A DNA stretch of 27,260 nt from Candidatus Bathyarchaeota archaeon (GCA_016934355.1 JAFGTA010000042.1:1-27260); one strand, 5' to 3'; positions 1 to 8,002 are shown, numbered from the stretch's first letter. Translations and numbers: made by a program. The notes: a model not told the origin generated them from the sequence alone.

Positions 1-354
1 GAGGTGCCTGAGAACCCGAAGCTCGGTGGTTATCAGCAGATGCTTTCGGCCGACATCTTCCGCGGCCGGTATCGCGAGGACATAGCGGTCGCGAAACCGC
101 TGGTGCCCGGTAAGGTGCTGGAGTACCGAATACCCTTGCCGCATGTAAGCCACATCTTCCTGCCCGGCCACCGGGTCATGGTGCAGGTGCAGTCGAGTTG
201 GTTCCCGCTCTACGACCGTAACCCGCAGACCTTCGTGCCGAACATCATGTTTGCTCCGCCGGAGAGCTACAGGAAGGCGACGCAGCGCGTGTGGAGGACC
301 GCTGAGTACCCGACAGCCATCGAGCTAACAGTACTCGAACCCTCCCCTGTTTGA
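1..354 (+). CDS. CocE/NonD-family hydrolase (X-Pro dipeptidyl-peptidase type), C-terminal fragment
   Basis: The frame is open to the left edge, so only the last ~117 residues are present. They look like the C-terminal jelly-roll domain of the X-Pro dipeptidyl-peptidase / cocaine esterase (CocE/NonD) family: a short helical lead (GGYQQML), a strand with LEYRIPLPHVSHIFLPGHRV, then the family's typical ending around VQVQSSWFPLYDRNPQT and a final strand near IELTVLEPSPV. In this family the domain packs on an alpha/beta-hydrolase core that carries the Ser-Asp-His triad; that core lies outside the window. Known members hydrolyse acyl or peptide bonds, including Xaa-Pro dipeptides and esters; the substrate here cannot be told. 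The stop is 31 bases before the next gene on the same strand, so co-transcription is possible. Confidence 0.85.
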   Translation, partial: EVPENPKLGGYQQMLSADIFRGRYREDIAVAKPLVPGKVLEYRIPLPHVSHIFLPGHRVMVQVQSSWFPLYDRNPQTFVPNIMFAPPESYRKATQRVWRTAEYPTAIELTVLEPSPV

Positions 355-385
355 TTCACGGCGCGGTTAATGAAGGAAATGAAAG

Positions 386-1465
386 ATGAACAGAAACGAA
401 TCTACACGTACCTCGGCATCCAAACCCAGTGTCTCCAAAGAGATGCCTCGTATGAAAGTCGGTAGCCAGCAAGGAGGCATTACTAAGGAAAACCTTGAGT
501 ACTGGGCTCGGCACGGTGTCCGTCACGTTGATGGGGGCGCACCTAAAACCATTCCCGGCGTGGGATGGGACTTGGAGGATTCTCTAGCCAAGAAAGAAGC
601 CTGTGAGAGATACGGAATCAGCCTAGAGTCATATCACCTGCCACTTAGCTCGATCGGGTATTCAGGTGAAAGCGGGATCGAGACGAGCCCTTTTCGGCAC
701 ATAATGCTTGGGAAGAGCCCTGAACGTGACAGGGAAATCGAAATACTTCAGCAGATGATTGAGGTCGCCGGACGGTCAGGTGTTCATCTCTGTACGTATA
801 ACACCGTCATCCTCCCCATCCTAAGAACCGGGAAGACCAGAGACCCGATGCGGGGTAACGCCTCCTATAACACATGGATCTACGATGAAGCCCTGAACCA
901 CCCCAAGACGATCGCAGGCGATGTTTCAGTCGACGAAGTATACGAGCGTATCACCTATCTCCTCGACAGGCTGCTCCCTGTCGCCGAGGAGTACGACGTG
1001 AAGCTGGGCAACCACATAGCTGACCCTCCTACGCCTGCGGGGTACAGGGGTGTAACGAGGTGGAACAGCCCCGATGTCTTTGAAGGCATCAAGCGCTTCG
1101 CTCAACTCTACGGCAGCGAATACCACGGCTTCCTGTTCTGCGTCGGCTCTGTAGCCGAAGGTCTAAACGACCCGGCAACCGAAATCCTCCCCATCATCAA
1201 ATGGGTCGGTGAACGAAACCAGATTTTCTGTGTTCACCTGAGAAACATCAGAGGCGGGTTTAATCGCTTCATGGAGGTATACCCTGATAACGGAGACATG
1301 GATTTCCTAGAGGTGATACGAGCCCTCAGAGACGTGGGGTACACTGGGATGGTGATGCCGGACCATGTCCCGTTTCACGATGACCCGGACAGCCGGCTGC
1401 AAGCCTATGCTTTCGGGTTTGGGTACATCAAGGCGCTCATCCACGCAGCTTATCATGAACACTGA
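386..1465 (+). CDS. mannonate dehydratase-like protein (UxuA family)
   Basis: 359 residues, the usual UxuA length. The family converts D-mannonate to 2-keto-3-deoxy-D-gluconate with Mn2+ or Fe2+ in a xylose-isomerase-like TIM barrel. The metal-binding residues expected from known UxuA structures are visible in order: His210 in LGNHIADPP, Cys252 in FCVGSVAEG, His284 in CVHLRNI and Asp326 in MPDHVP. The GDMD motif and the final FGYIKAL helix also fit. The ATG at 386 is preceded by GGAAATGAAAG, a weak ribosome binding site; the first ~20 residues are Ser/Thr-rich and poorly conserved, so Met20 or Met23 could be the real start. Family assignment is firm. Whether the substrate is mannonate is inferred, because no other hexuronate gene is seen nearby. 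Confidence 0.85.
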   Translation: MNRNESTRTSASKPSVSKEMPRMKVGSQQGGITKENLEYWARHGVRHVDGGAPKTIPGVGWDLEDSLAKKEACERYGISLESYHLPLSSIGYSGESGIETSPFRHIMLGKSPERDREIEILQQMIEVAGRSGVHLCTYNTVILPILRTGKTRDPMRGNASYNTWIYDEALNHPKTIAGDVSVDEVYERITYLLDRLLPVAEEYDVKLGNHIADPPTPAGYRGVTRWNSPDVFEGIKRFAQLYGSEYHGFLFCVGSVAEGLNDPATEILPIIKWVGERNQIFCVHLRNIRGGFNRFMEVYPDNGDMDFLEVIRALRDVGYTGMVMPDHVPFHDDPDSRLQAYAFGFGYIKALIHAAYHEH

Positions 1466-1477
1466 AACGCATGCATT

Positions 1478-1488
1478 ATTTTTTCACA
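1478..1488 (+). terminator. T-tract downstream of the mannonate dehydratase gene
   Basis: A run of six T within ATTATTTTTTCAC lies about 20 bases after the stop codon. Archaeal RNA polymerase can stop at such T-rich stretches without a hairpin. No convincing stem is visible before it. Confidence 0.4.
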
Positions 1489-1571
1489 TTAGCCGGAGGC
1501 GAGATGACTATACACCGAATACCCATTACCCCAAAAAGGACGATGCAAATGGAAAGATGCCGCCTGGAGTG

Positions 1572-2345
1572 CTATGAGATGTTCACGTAGCCGCCCATGA
1601 AGTCGATGAACTGATCGTACACGTCGTTCTCAGTGTCCTGGATCACGCACACGTAGTGTTTCTCCTGATGCTCTTCATACCAGGTCGCGACGATGACGTA
1701 GGCGAACCGGTCGTTCACCTCCGTCTTCAACACGGAGTACATAACCGTCCGTTCATCGATCTCGACGACCATGCTCGTGTTCGCTTCAAACACCTTGCCT
1801 ACAGACTCATACGCCGTGGCCAGCGTTTCGTCGAGGTCCGGCTCCGACACGGTGTCCCAGCTGAACGAGATAATGTTGTCTTCATCTGTGGTGGAAGCCG
1901 TCAATATGCCTGACTCCGGGGTGGCTTCCTCCTGGTAGAGGCCGCTGAGGTATATCACGTAGTTGTTGGGTATGGAGAAAGACATGTTACAGGTAATGAC
2001 CCTGTAGCGTGAGTCACCGGCCTCGTAGAAACCCATCAACTCCCTGTAGTCAGAGGAGACATCGCTATAATTGTCGCTCAGCCCCGCGTACTCGCCCAAC
2101 AGTTCCCGGTAGGTGTCGTTTACGCCCGATAACTCGGTCATCTGGTCGTTTAGCTCTGAGACGGTTCCAAGCAGCTCGTCGATAATAGCATCCTTTTCGA
2201 GGACCTGGTTCTCCAGGTCGCTTATAGCCTGCGCCTGAGCCCCCTCGTTCCCAGCGTCACCGGTTCTAGTTATTTGGCCAGCGTAGAAGGAGGCCGCCGC
2301 GACGAACACCATTAATATTACGGTTACATTGTTGCCGATTTTCAT
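1572..2345 (-). CDS. membrane-anchored extracytoplasmic protein with coiled coil, unknown function
   Basis: 257 residues. The N-terminus has one hydrophobic segment (about residues 8-24), which reads as an uncleaved signal anchor. Residues ~38-95 are rich in Glu, Leu and Asp with heptad-like spacing and probably form a coiled coil. The C-terminal ~140 residues form a mixed alpha/beta domain with many Tyr and Trp and no catalytic motif that I recognise. The overall plan (anchor, then a small domain starting with a strand like MSFSIPNNYVIY) is similar to the product at 11292-11897 and loosely recalls PsbP-like folds; that link is inference. The ATG directly follows the TGA of the upstream gene (2346-2912), so translation of the two is probably coupled and they likely work together at the cell surface. 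Confidence 0.65.
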   Translation of the reverse strand: MKIGNNVTVILMVFVAAASFYAGQITRTGDAGNEGAQAQAISDLENQVLEKDAIIDELLGTVSELNDQMTELSGVNDTYRELLGEYAGLSDNYSDVSSDYRELMGFYEAGDSRYRVITCNMSFSIPNNYVIYLSGLYQEEATPESGILTASTTDEDNIISFSWDTVSEPDLDETLATAYESVGKVFEANTSMVVEIDERTVMYSVLKTEVNDRFAYVIVATWYEEHQEKHYVCVIQDTENDVYDQFIDFMGGYVNIS

Positions 2346-2912
2346 TCATTTATCCCTGATCCTGTAGTGTATTGATAACGTGTCCCTGAAGCCTCTGGAC
2401 ATGTTGTAGAGGAATATGCTCTGATAAATCTTAGAGGAGTAACCCGCGTCAGGGTAGACGGCGGATAGGAAGCCGTTTATCTTCTCGCTCTTTCTGAGCT
2501 GCTTCAACGCGTCCTTCCCTGCACCGGATCCAGAGTCTTCGGGTGGCTTTATACTCGGGTCGCTGCCGTCGATGAGGCCGATCCAGTTTGAGTACTTGAG
2601 GCCGGCGGAGGTTTTAATGGAGAATATCACTGCCCCAGGAGGCTCCACCAGGTAGTTCTTACCTTCTAACGTGAAGTATATGGTCCATTTGCCGTTTTTC
2701 CCGACGACGGTTTCTCCCAAGGTCAGGTCTTTCCCCCCTCCCTTGCTGATGGTCGCCTTCACGGTTAACCCAGGATAGTAGTTGCTGCCTGAGACCACGT
2801 TCCAGCCTTCCTTGTACAGCCTCCTAGGAACCTTTTCGCCTCCATAAGCCGGAATGATCAACATGGAAAAAACCAGCAGGCCCACCAACGCGGCTTTAGA
2901 TATCTTCCCCAT
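2346..2912 (-). CDS. exported protein of unknown function
   Basis: 188 residues with a clear N-terminal signal sequence: Lys at positions 3 and 6, a hydrophobic core at about 8-22, and a likely cleavage region near AYGGE. The middle (about 35-115) is predicted beta-rich and looks like an immunoglobulin-like or carboxypeptidase-regulatory-like beta domain (strands around LTVKATISKGG, WTIYFTLEG and AVIFSIKTSAG); this is only a visual judgement. A Pro/Gly/Ser linker near 120-130 leads to a basic helical tail. No enzyme motif is visible. It is the first gene of a two-gene unit with 1572-2345. A strong TATA-like sequence lies 26 bases upstream of the ATG, so the transcript is probably leaderless. 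Confidence 0.65.
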   Translation of the reverse strand: MGKISKAALVGLLVFSMLIIPAYGGEKVPRRLYKEGWNVVSGSNYYPGLTVKATISKGGGKDLTLGETVVGKNGKWTIYFTLEGKNYLVEPPGAVIFSIKTSAGLKYSNWIGLIDGSDPSIKPPEDSGSGAGKDALKQLRKSEKINGFLSAVYPDAGYSSKIYQSIFLYNMSRGFRDTLSIHYRIRDK

Positions 2913-2930
2913 TCAGAGTCACCGTATTTT

Positions 2931-2945
2931 TTATTATATATAAAA
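2931..2945 (-). promoter_or_regulatory. TATA box for the exported-protein operon
   Basis: The sequence TTATTATATATAAAA, centred about 26 bases upstream of the ATG at 2912, is an excellent archaeal TATA element. The spacing predicts transcription starting at or next to the start codon. Confidence 0.6.
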
Positions 2946-3114
2946 CTGCTGAACACGTGCGCCGTTTGGATAAAGAGCGCATGGAGGCGCTAAAACATAG
3001 AGGGAATAAATGAAAGGGATAAAATTGTGCATAAATAAGCACGAGGAAAAGAGTTGAAGTGTGACGTGAATCAGTTGAGAGGAATATTCTCCAGTTACTT
3101 ACGCATGATGCTAA

Positions 3115-3146
3115 GAACAGAAGATGGGTTACACCCAGCACACCAA
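3115..3146 (+). repeat. 32-bp direct repeat, copy 1
   Basis: This copy differs from copy 2 (4457-4488) at one of 32 positions. Both contain GGGTTACACCC, a 4-bp inverted repeat around a 3-base loop. It begins 12 bases beyond the stop of the MFS gene. Together with copy 2 it brackets that gene in direct orientation. Confidence 0.75.
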
Positions 3147-3158
3147 TTATCTCAAGGG

Positions 3159-4391
3159 TTATAGCTCCTTGAGCTTTGGCACCGTTACGTACATCAACGC
3201 AACGATTAGCACCATCAAGCCCCCGAAGACACTTTGAGCAAAAATGGCACCATACGCCTCCGCAAGGGTACCCAACGTCATGCTGCCGATAACCCCAAAA
3301 CCGATGCCCAGCTGCCAGATACCCATAGCCCTACCCCTCTGCTCCTCCTCCACGTTCAACTGTAAGAGTATCTGGGACATAGCGTCATGACCAGCAGCCG
3401 AGACACCGACGACCCCAATGAAAAACAGGGCAAGAGCATAGACAGGCGTGTTAGCGTACAGTATCAGCCCAACCCCGAACATCAGGAACATCCCCAAGAG
3501 AAGCTTACCCTTATGCCTAAAATCGCCGAGGCTGGCTAACGCCAAGCTCGCTAAAAGACCGCCACCTGACCTGAACGCGTTAATCATCCCGTTCCCAACG
3601 GCCCCCACCTTGAGAATGTCTCGGGCAAAAACCGGGACCAGCACTGGAAACGAGAAGCCAAACATCTCACAGGTAGCCGCCATCACCATCAGGGCGAGAA
3701 CCACCTTGTTTTTACGGACTATCTGGATCCCTTCCTCCAGGTTTCTCCATATTGAAAGCTGCTGAGCGACTCTCCTTGTCTCAACCCCCTTGATTAGACC
3801 AACAAGCAAGATCGAGACCATGAATAACCCAGAGAGGGCGAAGAACGGCCACTCTTTCCCGAATAACTCGATAATCAGACCGGCCAACGCGCCGCCGACT
3901 ATGCCGATTCCCCTCATGCCAACCGCGTTGAGGGATATCCCATTCATCGCGTTTTCCCTCCCGACGATATCCACGATAAATGACTGGCGTGAAGGGTTCT
4001 CGAAGGTCCTGATGATTCCCCTTATGAATATCAGGGCTAACGCGTGGTATAGCTGGATACGACCCGAGATGATCAGGAAACCGAATACGAGGCCACAAAA
4101 CACGTATAGACTGTAACAGATCATCAGCAGCTTTCTCCTATCAATCTTATCCGCTGTTGCGCCACCCACCATGCCGAACAGAAGGTTAGGGGAGGAGCGA
4201 ACCGCCCAGAAAAGGCCCAACGAGAGAGGGGAATCGGTTAGCTCAAGCACCAGCCACCCCGATGAGACATCCATAAACATGTCTCCAAGTGACGCCGAGA
4301 TGGTGGCCAGGAATAGCAGTGAGAAGCCTTTGCCCCTGAAGGGTGATACCATCTGTCGGAGATACCCGACAAGTCCAGTTTCAGTTCCCAA
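3159..4391 (-). CDS. MFS transporter (EntS/MFS_3-like exporter)
   Basis: 410 residues with about 12 hydrophobic segments, the normal size for a major facilitator superfamily transporter. The loop between TM2 and TM3 carries the MFS motif-A-like stretch GGATADKIDRRK, and the equivalent in the second half is SLGDFRHKGK. The N-terminal region (DMFMDVSSGWLVLELTDSPLS) resembles the MFS_3 / enterobactin-exporter-like group, which mostly moves drugs or siderophores out of the cell; the substrate here is unknown. The start is a TTG at 4391, chosen because GGTGAT sits 5-6 bases upstream and a TTTTTTATT promoter-like stretch lies at ~4430-4438. The gene stands alone and is bracketed by two near-identical 32-bp direct repeats. 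Confidence 0.85.
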   Translation of the reverse strand: MGTETGLVGYLRQMVSPFRGKGFSLLFLATISASLGDMFMDVSSGWLVLELTDSPLSLGLFWAVRSSPNLLFGMVGGATADKIDRRKLLMICYSLYVFCGLVFGFLIISGRIQLYHALALIFIRGIIRTFENPSRQSFIVDIVGRENAMNGISLNAVGMRGIGIVGGALAGLIIELFGKEWPFFALSGLFMVSILLVGLIKGVETRRVAQQLSIWRNLEEGIQIVRKNKVVLALMVMAATCEMFGFSFPVLVPVFARDILKVGAVGNGMINAFRSGGGLLASLALASLGDFRHKGKLLLGMFLMFGVGLILYANTPVYALALFFIGVVGVSAAGHDAMSQILLQLNVEEEQRGRAMGIWQLGIGFGVIGSMTLGTLAEAYGAIFAQSVFGGLMVLIVALMYVTVPKLKEL

Positions 4392-4456
4392 ACGCTATCA
4401 CCGGAATCGAACCTAATCCATTGCACGAGAATAAAAAATCCAATGGTACACAGATT

Positions 4457-4488
4457 GAACAGAAGATGGGTTACACCCCGCACACCAA
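4457..4488 (+). repeat. 32-bp direct repeat, copy 2
   Basis: 31 of 32 bases are identical to the copy at 3115-3146, in the same orientation. It lies upstream of the MFS gene and at the left border of the AT-rich island. Confidence 0.75.
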
Positions 4489-4573
4489 GGATTCATAACT
4501 CACTCTTCTCAAGGTGTTTTTTTCTTGAACAGATACAAGTTATTAGGGTTTAATCCAATTATAATTATCAGAT

Positions 4574-5170
4574 TTGATTCGAGGTAACGCAATATTAGAT
4601 TCTTTGATTCTCACAGACACATCAATTGAGGAGGTATATCAAAAGGTACGTAAGTTCATTAAAAGGAAATCATGGTTTCAGTGGCTAGCCAGTACTGGGC
4701 ATATTTGGGTTCAATGCGAGATCAAGGAAGAGCATAGCCCGAATTTTATTTCATTTATCTATATCAAAAATAATAGCAACTATGTCTATGCACCTATCAA
4801 TGCAGAAATAATTGTCCACCTAACCAATCTCAGTGACTCCGTTAAAGTAGATATAGAGATGATTCCACGTAACCGCCCTGAATATTCTTGGATTCCATAT
4901 ACTTCTAGGCACCCAGTTTCCTTCCCAGACATAGATATAAATAAAGTGAGGATTTGGTGGGTAGATTTTATTAGAGATTTTTGGTCAGGTCTCACAGAAA
5001 TCACAACTGAACATTATCAAAGGCTTTATCCTGAAAACGAGTTAGAGGAGAGGAAAAAGTTTGAATCCTATTTTGATAATCAGTTTAAGCAAATGGTTAT
5101 TGTAGGTGTGTCCTCGATCATAATTATGATTTTAATTATATTATTTATGAAGTATCTTCTTAATCGATGA
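4574..5170 (+). CDS. tail-anchored protein of unknown function
   Basis: 198 residues from a TTG start; no in-frame ATG lies near the N-terminus and no ribosome binding site is visible, so the start is uncertain. The body is soluble, alternating short strands and helices, and rich in Trp, Tyr, Ile and Asn. The last ~26 residues form one strongly hydrophobic helix followed by a short basic end (about 173-198), so the protein is probably held in the membrane by its C-terminus with the bulk in the cytoplasm. I recognise no family. The gene is clearly more AT-rich than most of the window (many AAA, ATA, ATT and TAT codons), as is the next gene on the same strand, which starts 51 bases further on. 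This suggests a shared origin by transfer. Confidence 0.6.
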   Translation: MIRGNAILDSLILTDTSIEEVYQKVRKFIKRKSWFQWLASTGHIWVQCEIKEEHSPNFISFIYIKNNSNYVYAPINAEIIVHLTNLSDSVKVDIEMIPRNRPEYSWIPYTSRHPVSFPDIDINKVRIWWVDFIRDFWSGLTEITTEHYQRLYPENELEERKKFESYFDNQFKQMVIVGVSSIIIMILIILFMKYLLNR

Positions 5171-5221
5171 TATTATCCTCACTTACCAGTATATTCTATT
5201 CACACGCTAGCTGATAAAACA

Positions 5222-6430
5222 ATGACAAATAAAAACCGAAAAACAGGATATGAACTAATTTATGAATCCATTAATCAACCATTAGATCATTTCAATCCCA
5301 GTAGTGAACGGTTTAACCAAAGGGTCTTGATTTTAAACCCAAGTGGGGAATCCACTGATTCAACGGATTTACCTGTGTTCTTCATTCTCGGAAACGAAAG
5401 TAAAATCCGTGAAGAGTCTCTCGTTTCAGTTTTCAAAGCATACGGTGAACGTAAAGACATGATTTTCATGGCCGCCGAACATCGGGGGTATGGAGAAAGT
5501 CTGTCAAAAAATGAAGATCAATCCATTCCTGAGTACGTCACCATTAGCCAAGCACTCGCAGATTATCATCTTGTAGTAGAAAAATACAGGAGCCGTTTTA
5601 CCGGCAAATGGATAGCCGCCGGATACAGCTATGGGGGAGGACTTGCGATTAGTTTCGCCCATTCTTATCCCGAGGACGTAAATGTAGTTCTCTCCTCAAG
5701 CGGCGTGGTTGATTGGCCAGTGTTGATGAAAACCTATGATCAACAAGTACGGATGAATCTCGGTGTGAAACTGTATCGTCGTTTGACATCCCATGTGACT
5801 AACCTTAAACCAAATCAAACCTTTGATCAAAACTGGCGAGACCGGGAGCTTATCCTAGCCTTTGTGACAGGTTTTTCGCAGTGGAGCAACTATGATTTTC
5901 TCTTTCCACTTTTCAGTCTGTTATCTCGTCTATCAACCTCGAATTTTGTGAGAGCACTCCGATGGCTGGATACGAGGTTTGCCGGGAATGGCGCAGATAA
6001 TTATTCCCAAGGTAACTCCAAACTCACTTTAACCCGGGAGGAAGCGAAAACCGGGATTTATTCGTGGCGAGTATGGCGGTATCAACAATTCTGTGAGGCT
6101 GGAGTATTTTGGATTTCAGCGGATGAAAGTGAAAGTGTCTATCAAAGAACGTTAGAGGAGCTAACTCAGGAATGTATGTTACTGTTCAAGCAAAAACCTC
6201 CCATATTGGACAAAACAGAATGGAATCCACGAGAGATGGTGCCAAGTCTCCAAGTTCCACTGGTATACGTTAACGGGGGTTTAGATCCTTGGAGAGGCGT
6301 CTGTTTAGAACCTGATTACCCAATACAAAATGGAAAATATGTCTATTTTCCTGATTCAAAACATTGTAGTGACAAAGAAAATAAGAAAAACGGCCAAATA
6401 GTGATGAACACTGTCTTGGCATACATATAA
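5222..6430 (+). CDS. serine peptidase of family S28-like (prolyl carboxypeptidase-like alpha/beta hydrolase)
   Basis: 402 residues. The N-terminal QPLDHFNPS...RFNQR is the signature opening of peptidase family S28 (prolyl carboxypeptidase, DPP7 and relatives). The nucleophile is Ser136 in GYSYGGG, the probable acid is Asp355 in NGGLDPW and the base is His381 in SKHCSD; EHRGYGES at 86-93 and WRYQQFCEAG at 285-294 also match the family. Members cut after proline near peptide ends. Most known S28 enzymes are secreted or lysosomal, but no signal peptide is visible here, so a cytoplasmic role is inferred. The ATG is ~29 bases after AGTATATTCT, consistent with a leaderless transcript. Codon use is AT-rich like its neighbour. 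Confidence 0.8.
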   Translation: MTNKNRKTGYELIYESINQPLDHFNPSSERFNQRVLILNPSGESTDSTDLPVFFILGNESKIREESLVSVFKAYGERKDMIFMAAEHRGYGESLSKNEDQSIPEYVTISQALADYHLVVEKYRSRFTGKWIAAGYSYGGGLAISFAHSYPEDVNVVLSSSGVVDWPVLMKTYDQQVRMNLGVKLYRRLTSHVTNLKPNQTFDQNWRDRELILAFVTGFSQWSNYDFLFPLFSLLSRLSTSNFVRALRWLDTRFAGNGADNYSQGNSKLTLTREEAKTGIYSWRVWRYQQFCEAGVFWISADESESVYQRTLEELTQECMLLFKQKPPILDKTEWNPREMVPSLQVPLVYVNGGLDPWRGVCLEPDYPIQNGKYVYFPDSKHCSDKENKKNGQIVMNTVLAYI

Positions 6431-6652
6431 GAACAAGATATTCCTCAAACGGGTTATTCTCTGTTTCAAACACTGTTTAGTTCAGATTCATACAATTATC
6501 TGATACATGAGAGCTCGATGTTGGAGTCTTACTTAATACGGTTCTTGACGCACCAGATGATAGGGCACATTATCCCTTTCTCGTCGGATGGGCATTAAAC
6601 CCAGCACACCAACATCCTTTGGCATCATAAAAGCAGGGATGTTGAGACGGGG
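6431..6652. other. convergent intergenic region
   Basis: This AT-rich spacer lies between the 3' ends of the S28-like gene and the broken gene at 6653-7111. I see no reading frame or RNA gene. It holds the third, shorter copy of the dispersed repeat near its right end. Confidence 0.5.
6587..6612 (+). repeat. diverged third copy of the dispersed repeat
   Basis: GATGGG, then a variable six to seven bases, then CCCAGCACACCAA matches the core of the copies at 3115 and 4457. The inner bases differ but keep a GGG...CCC pairing. The flanks are not conserved. Confidence 0.5.
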
Positions 6653-7111
6653 TTAATTATCAATCATGACCCTGTAATTTGAAAAACCGGGTAAAGTCCC
6701 GTTATAATCATCCAGTAACTCTCTTGTATTGTATAGAGTCCGGTTAACGAGGTACGTCTGAAAAATATCGCCAAAAACATTATCTCTCTCAACGTTTTGG
6801 TACCCGGTGATCAAGCCACAGGTCGATTCGGTCATATTGAGTAGCTGATCTAGGCTTTCATACTCTGTTTACTTTCCATCGGCGTCAATTAACTTGTAGG
6901 TGCAATCTGACCCAAAGTACCTGTGCGACGAATCATAATCCTTGTCCAGTAATTCTGAATAGAAGTTATCTGCATCCTTAAACGATTTGGATGGGCTCGT
7001 TGTCACATTAAAGATAGAATCGATATAAATCGGGATAGAAACGATCCCTAAGAATATTAGAATAACGATTATTCGTCGTTTAGATAAAACAGGCTTTCTT
7101 ATGAATACCAC
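6653..7111 (-). pseudogene. anchored protein gene interrupted by an in-frame TAA
   Basis: Two short open frames on the minus strand, 7111-6869 and 6835-6653, are in the same frame and separated only by a TAA at 6871-6869. Reading through it gives a continuous product of about 151 residues plus the stop: one N-terminal membrane segment (about 12-32), then a charged Asp/Tyr-rich domain. The codons right after the TAA (T E Y E S L D Q L L N) continue in the same style. The simplest reading is a single gene broken by a nonsense mutation, or a sequencing error. The family is not recognised. Like its left neighbours it is AT-rich. Confidence 0.5.
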
Positions 7112-7274
7112 TTTCCATTAAAACTGAACATAAACAGGTAAAACCCTTGTTATTGAGATGCTAAAGTGCTGAGAAGACCGAAGCCGTCATAAAGAAATAA
7201 TGAAAGACCTCTGCTAAGTTTACGCACCACAGAGTTTCACTGGCTACCTCTCTAATGCCCCTAGTTTGCTTGAT

Positions 7275-7712
7275 CTATTTGATGAGTTGTTCAACGAACT
7301 CCTCTGAGGTGATTGATTGGATGCGGCTCGACGCCTTGTTGAACTCCTCGTCGTGTGTGACCACGTACCCAGCGTTATTTACTAGCCCCGAGGCTACGAT
7401 GATGGAATCAGGCATCCTGAGCCCCGTCTCAGCTCTGACTCTGCCAGCCCTATCCGTGACGTTGACGTCGACGTCGACGACACTGTAATGCTCTGAGGAC
7501 AGCATGTGCAGAAGCAGCGCCTTCCACCCCTTCTCGTCGCCAACGACGTAGTAGCCTGTGGAGAGCTCCGCGAGGGTCACCGTGGAGACGACAGCCCTCA
7601 CCCTTCCCTCGTCCACCAGGTCCAGCAGCCTACTGGACGAGGCGAACATGGGCTCCTCCCTGTTAATCACGTTGAGGAACACGTTCGTGTCAAGGACTAC
7701 GGTCTCTGCCAT
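7275..7712 (-). CDS. PIN-domain ribonuclease toxin (VapC-like)
   Basis: 145 residues, the typical size for a single PIN domain. The acidic residues that bind Mg2+ or Mn2+ are in place: Asp8 in VVLDTNVF, Glu49 in TLAELS, Asp102 in RMPDSIIVAS and Asp121 in VTHDEEF. VapC toxins are site-specific endoribonucleases, usually cutting tRNA or rRNA, and are held inactive by their antitoxin. The ATG lies inside the 3' end of the antitoxin gene (16-base overlap), so the two are translated together and regulated as one unit. The RNA target cannot be told from sequence. Confidence 0.88.
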   Translation of the reverse strand: MAETVVLDTNVFLNVINREEPMFASSSRLLDLVDEGRVRAVVSTVTLAELSTGYYVVGDEKGWKALLLHMLSSEHYSVVDVDVNVTDRAGRVRAETGLRMPDSIIVASGLVNNAGYVVTHDEEFNKASSRIQSITSEEFVEQLIK

Positions 7713-7939
7713 TCACCCCTCAGCCTCCGCTGGAACTCCAGGCTCGACTCGGGCCACGGTATCTGCCTGCCGAGGATGTCGGACAGCTTCTCGTCTCTCA
7801 CCTTCCTGATGACCGCGGCGTCGCCGTCCACAAGAAAAATCACCTTGTCGCCCTCACCTATGCCAAGAGTGTCTCGTATCTCCTTGGGTATAGTTACCTG
7901 GCCCTTGGATGTAACGGAGCTGACGCTTACCTCGATCAT
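7697..7939 (-). CDS. AbrB/MazE-type antitoxin (VapB-like)
   Basis: 80 residues from the ATG at 7939. The first ~48 residues form a swapped-hairpin AbrB domain: VTSKGQVTIPKEIRDTLGIG followed by GDKVIFLVDGDAAVIRKV. This domain binds DNA as a dimer and normally represses its own operon; the C-terminal tail, with Trp and Arg-rich residues, would wrap the PIN toxin. A start at 8023 would add 28 residues with no match to the family, so the inner ATG is preferred. A TATA-like element (CTTATTAG on the coding strand) lies ~29 bases upstream, and a nested inverted repeat covers this promoter (see 7957-8002). Confidence 0.85.
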   Translation of the reverse strand: MIEVSVSSVTSKGQVTIPKEIRDTLGIGEGDKVIFLVDGDAAVIRKVRDEKLSDILGRQIPWPESSLEFQRRLRGEWQRP

Positions 7940-7956
7940 GTCCACGACGACACAGT

Positions 7957-8002
7957 ATTCCTTACTAATAAGTATTACCTGTAATACCAGACGGTAAGGA
8001 AT
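7957..8002. promoter_or_regulatory. nested palindromic operator/promoter of the toxin-antitoxin operon
   Basis: An outer perfect 9-bp inverted repeat (ATTCCTTAC at 7957-7965 and GTAAGGAAT at 7994-8002) encloses an inner perfect 7-bp inverted repeat (GTATTAC-CT-GTAATAC, 7972-7987). The left arm overlaps the TATA-like element of the antitoxin gene. This is a good candidate for the autoregulatory site of the AbrB-type antitoxin. Confidence 0.6.

Noticed and set aside
2896..3141. 81-codon minus-strand frame starting in repeat copy 1
   Set aside because: Its first residues come from the dispersed repeat, and an equal start (MxGVTHLLF) appears in the frame at 4238-4483. The rest overlaps the promoter of the exported-protein gene and has no protein-like character.
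6869..6871. Stop-codon recoding (selenocysteine or pyrrolysine) in the broken gene
   Set aside because: The codon is TAA; selenocysteine uses TGA and pyrrolysine uses TAG. No recoding element is visible.
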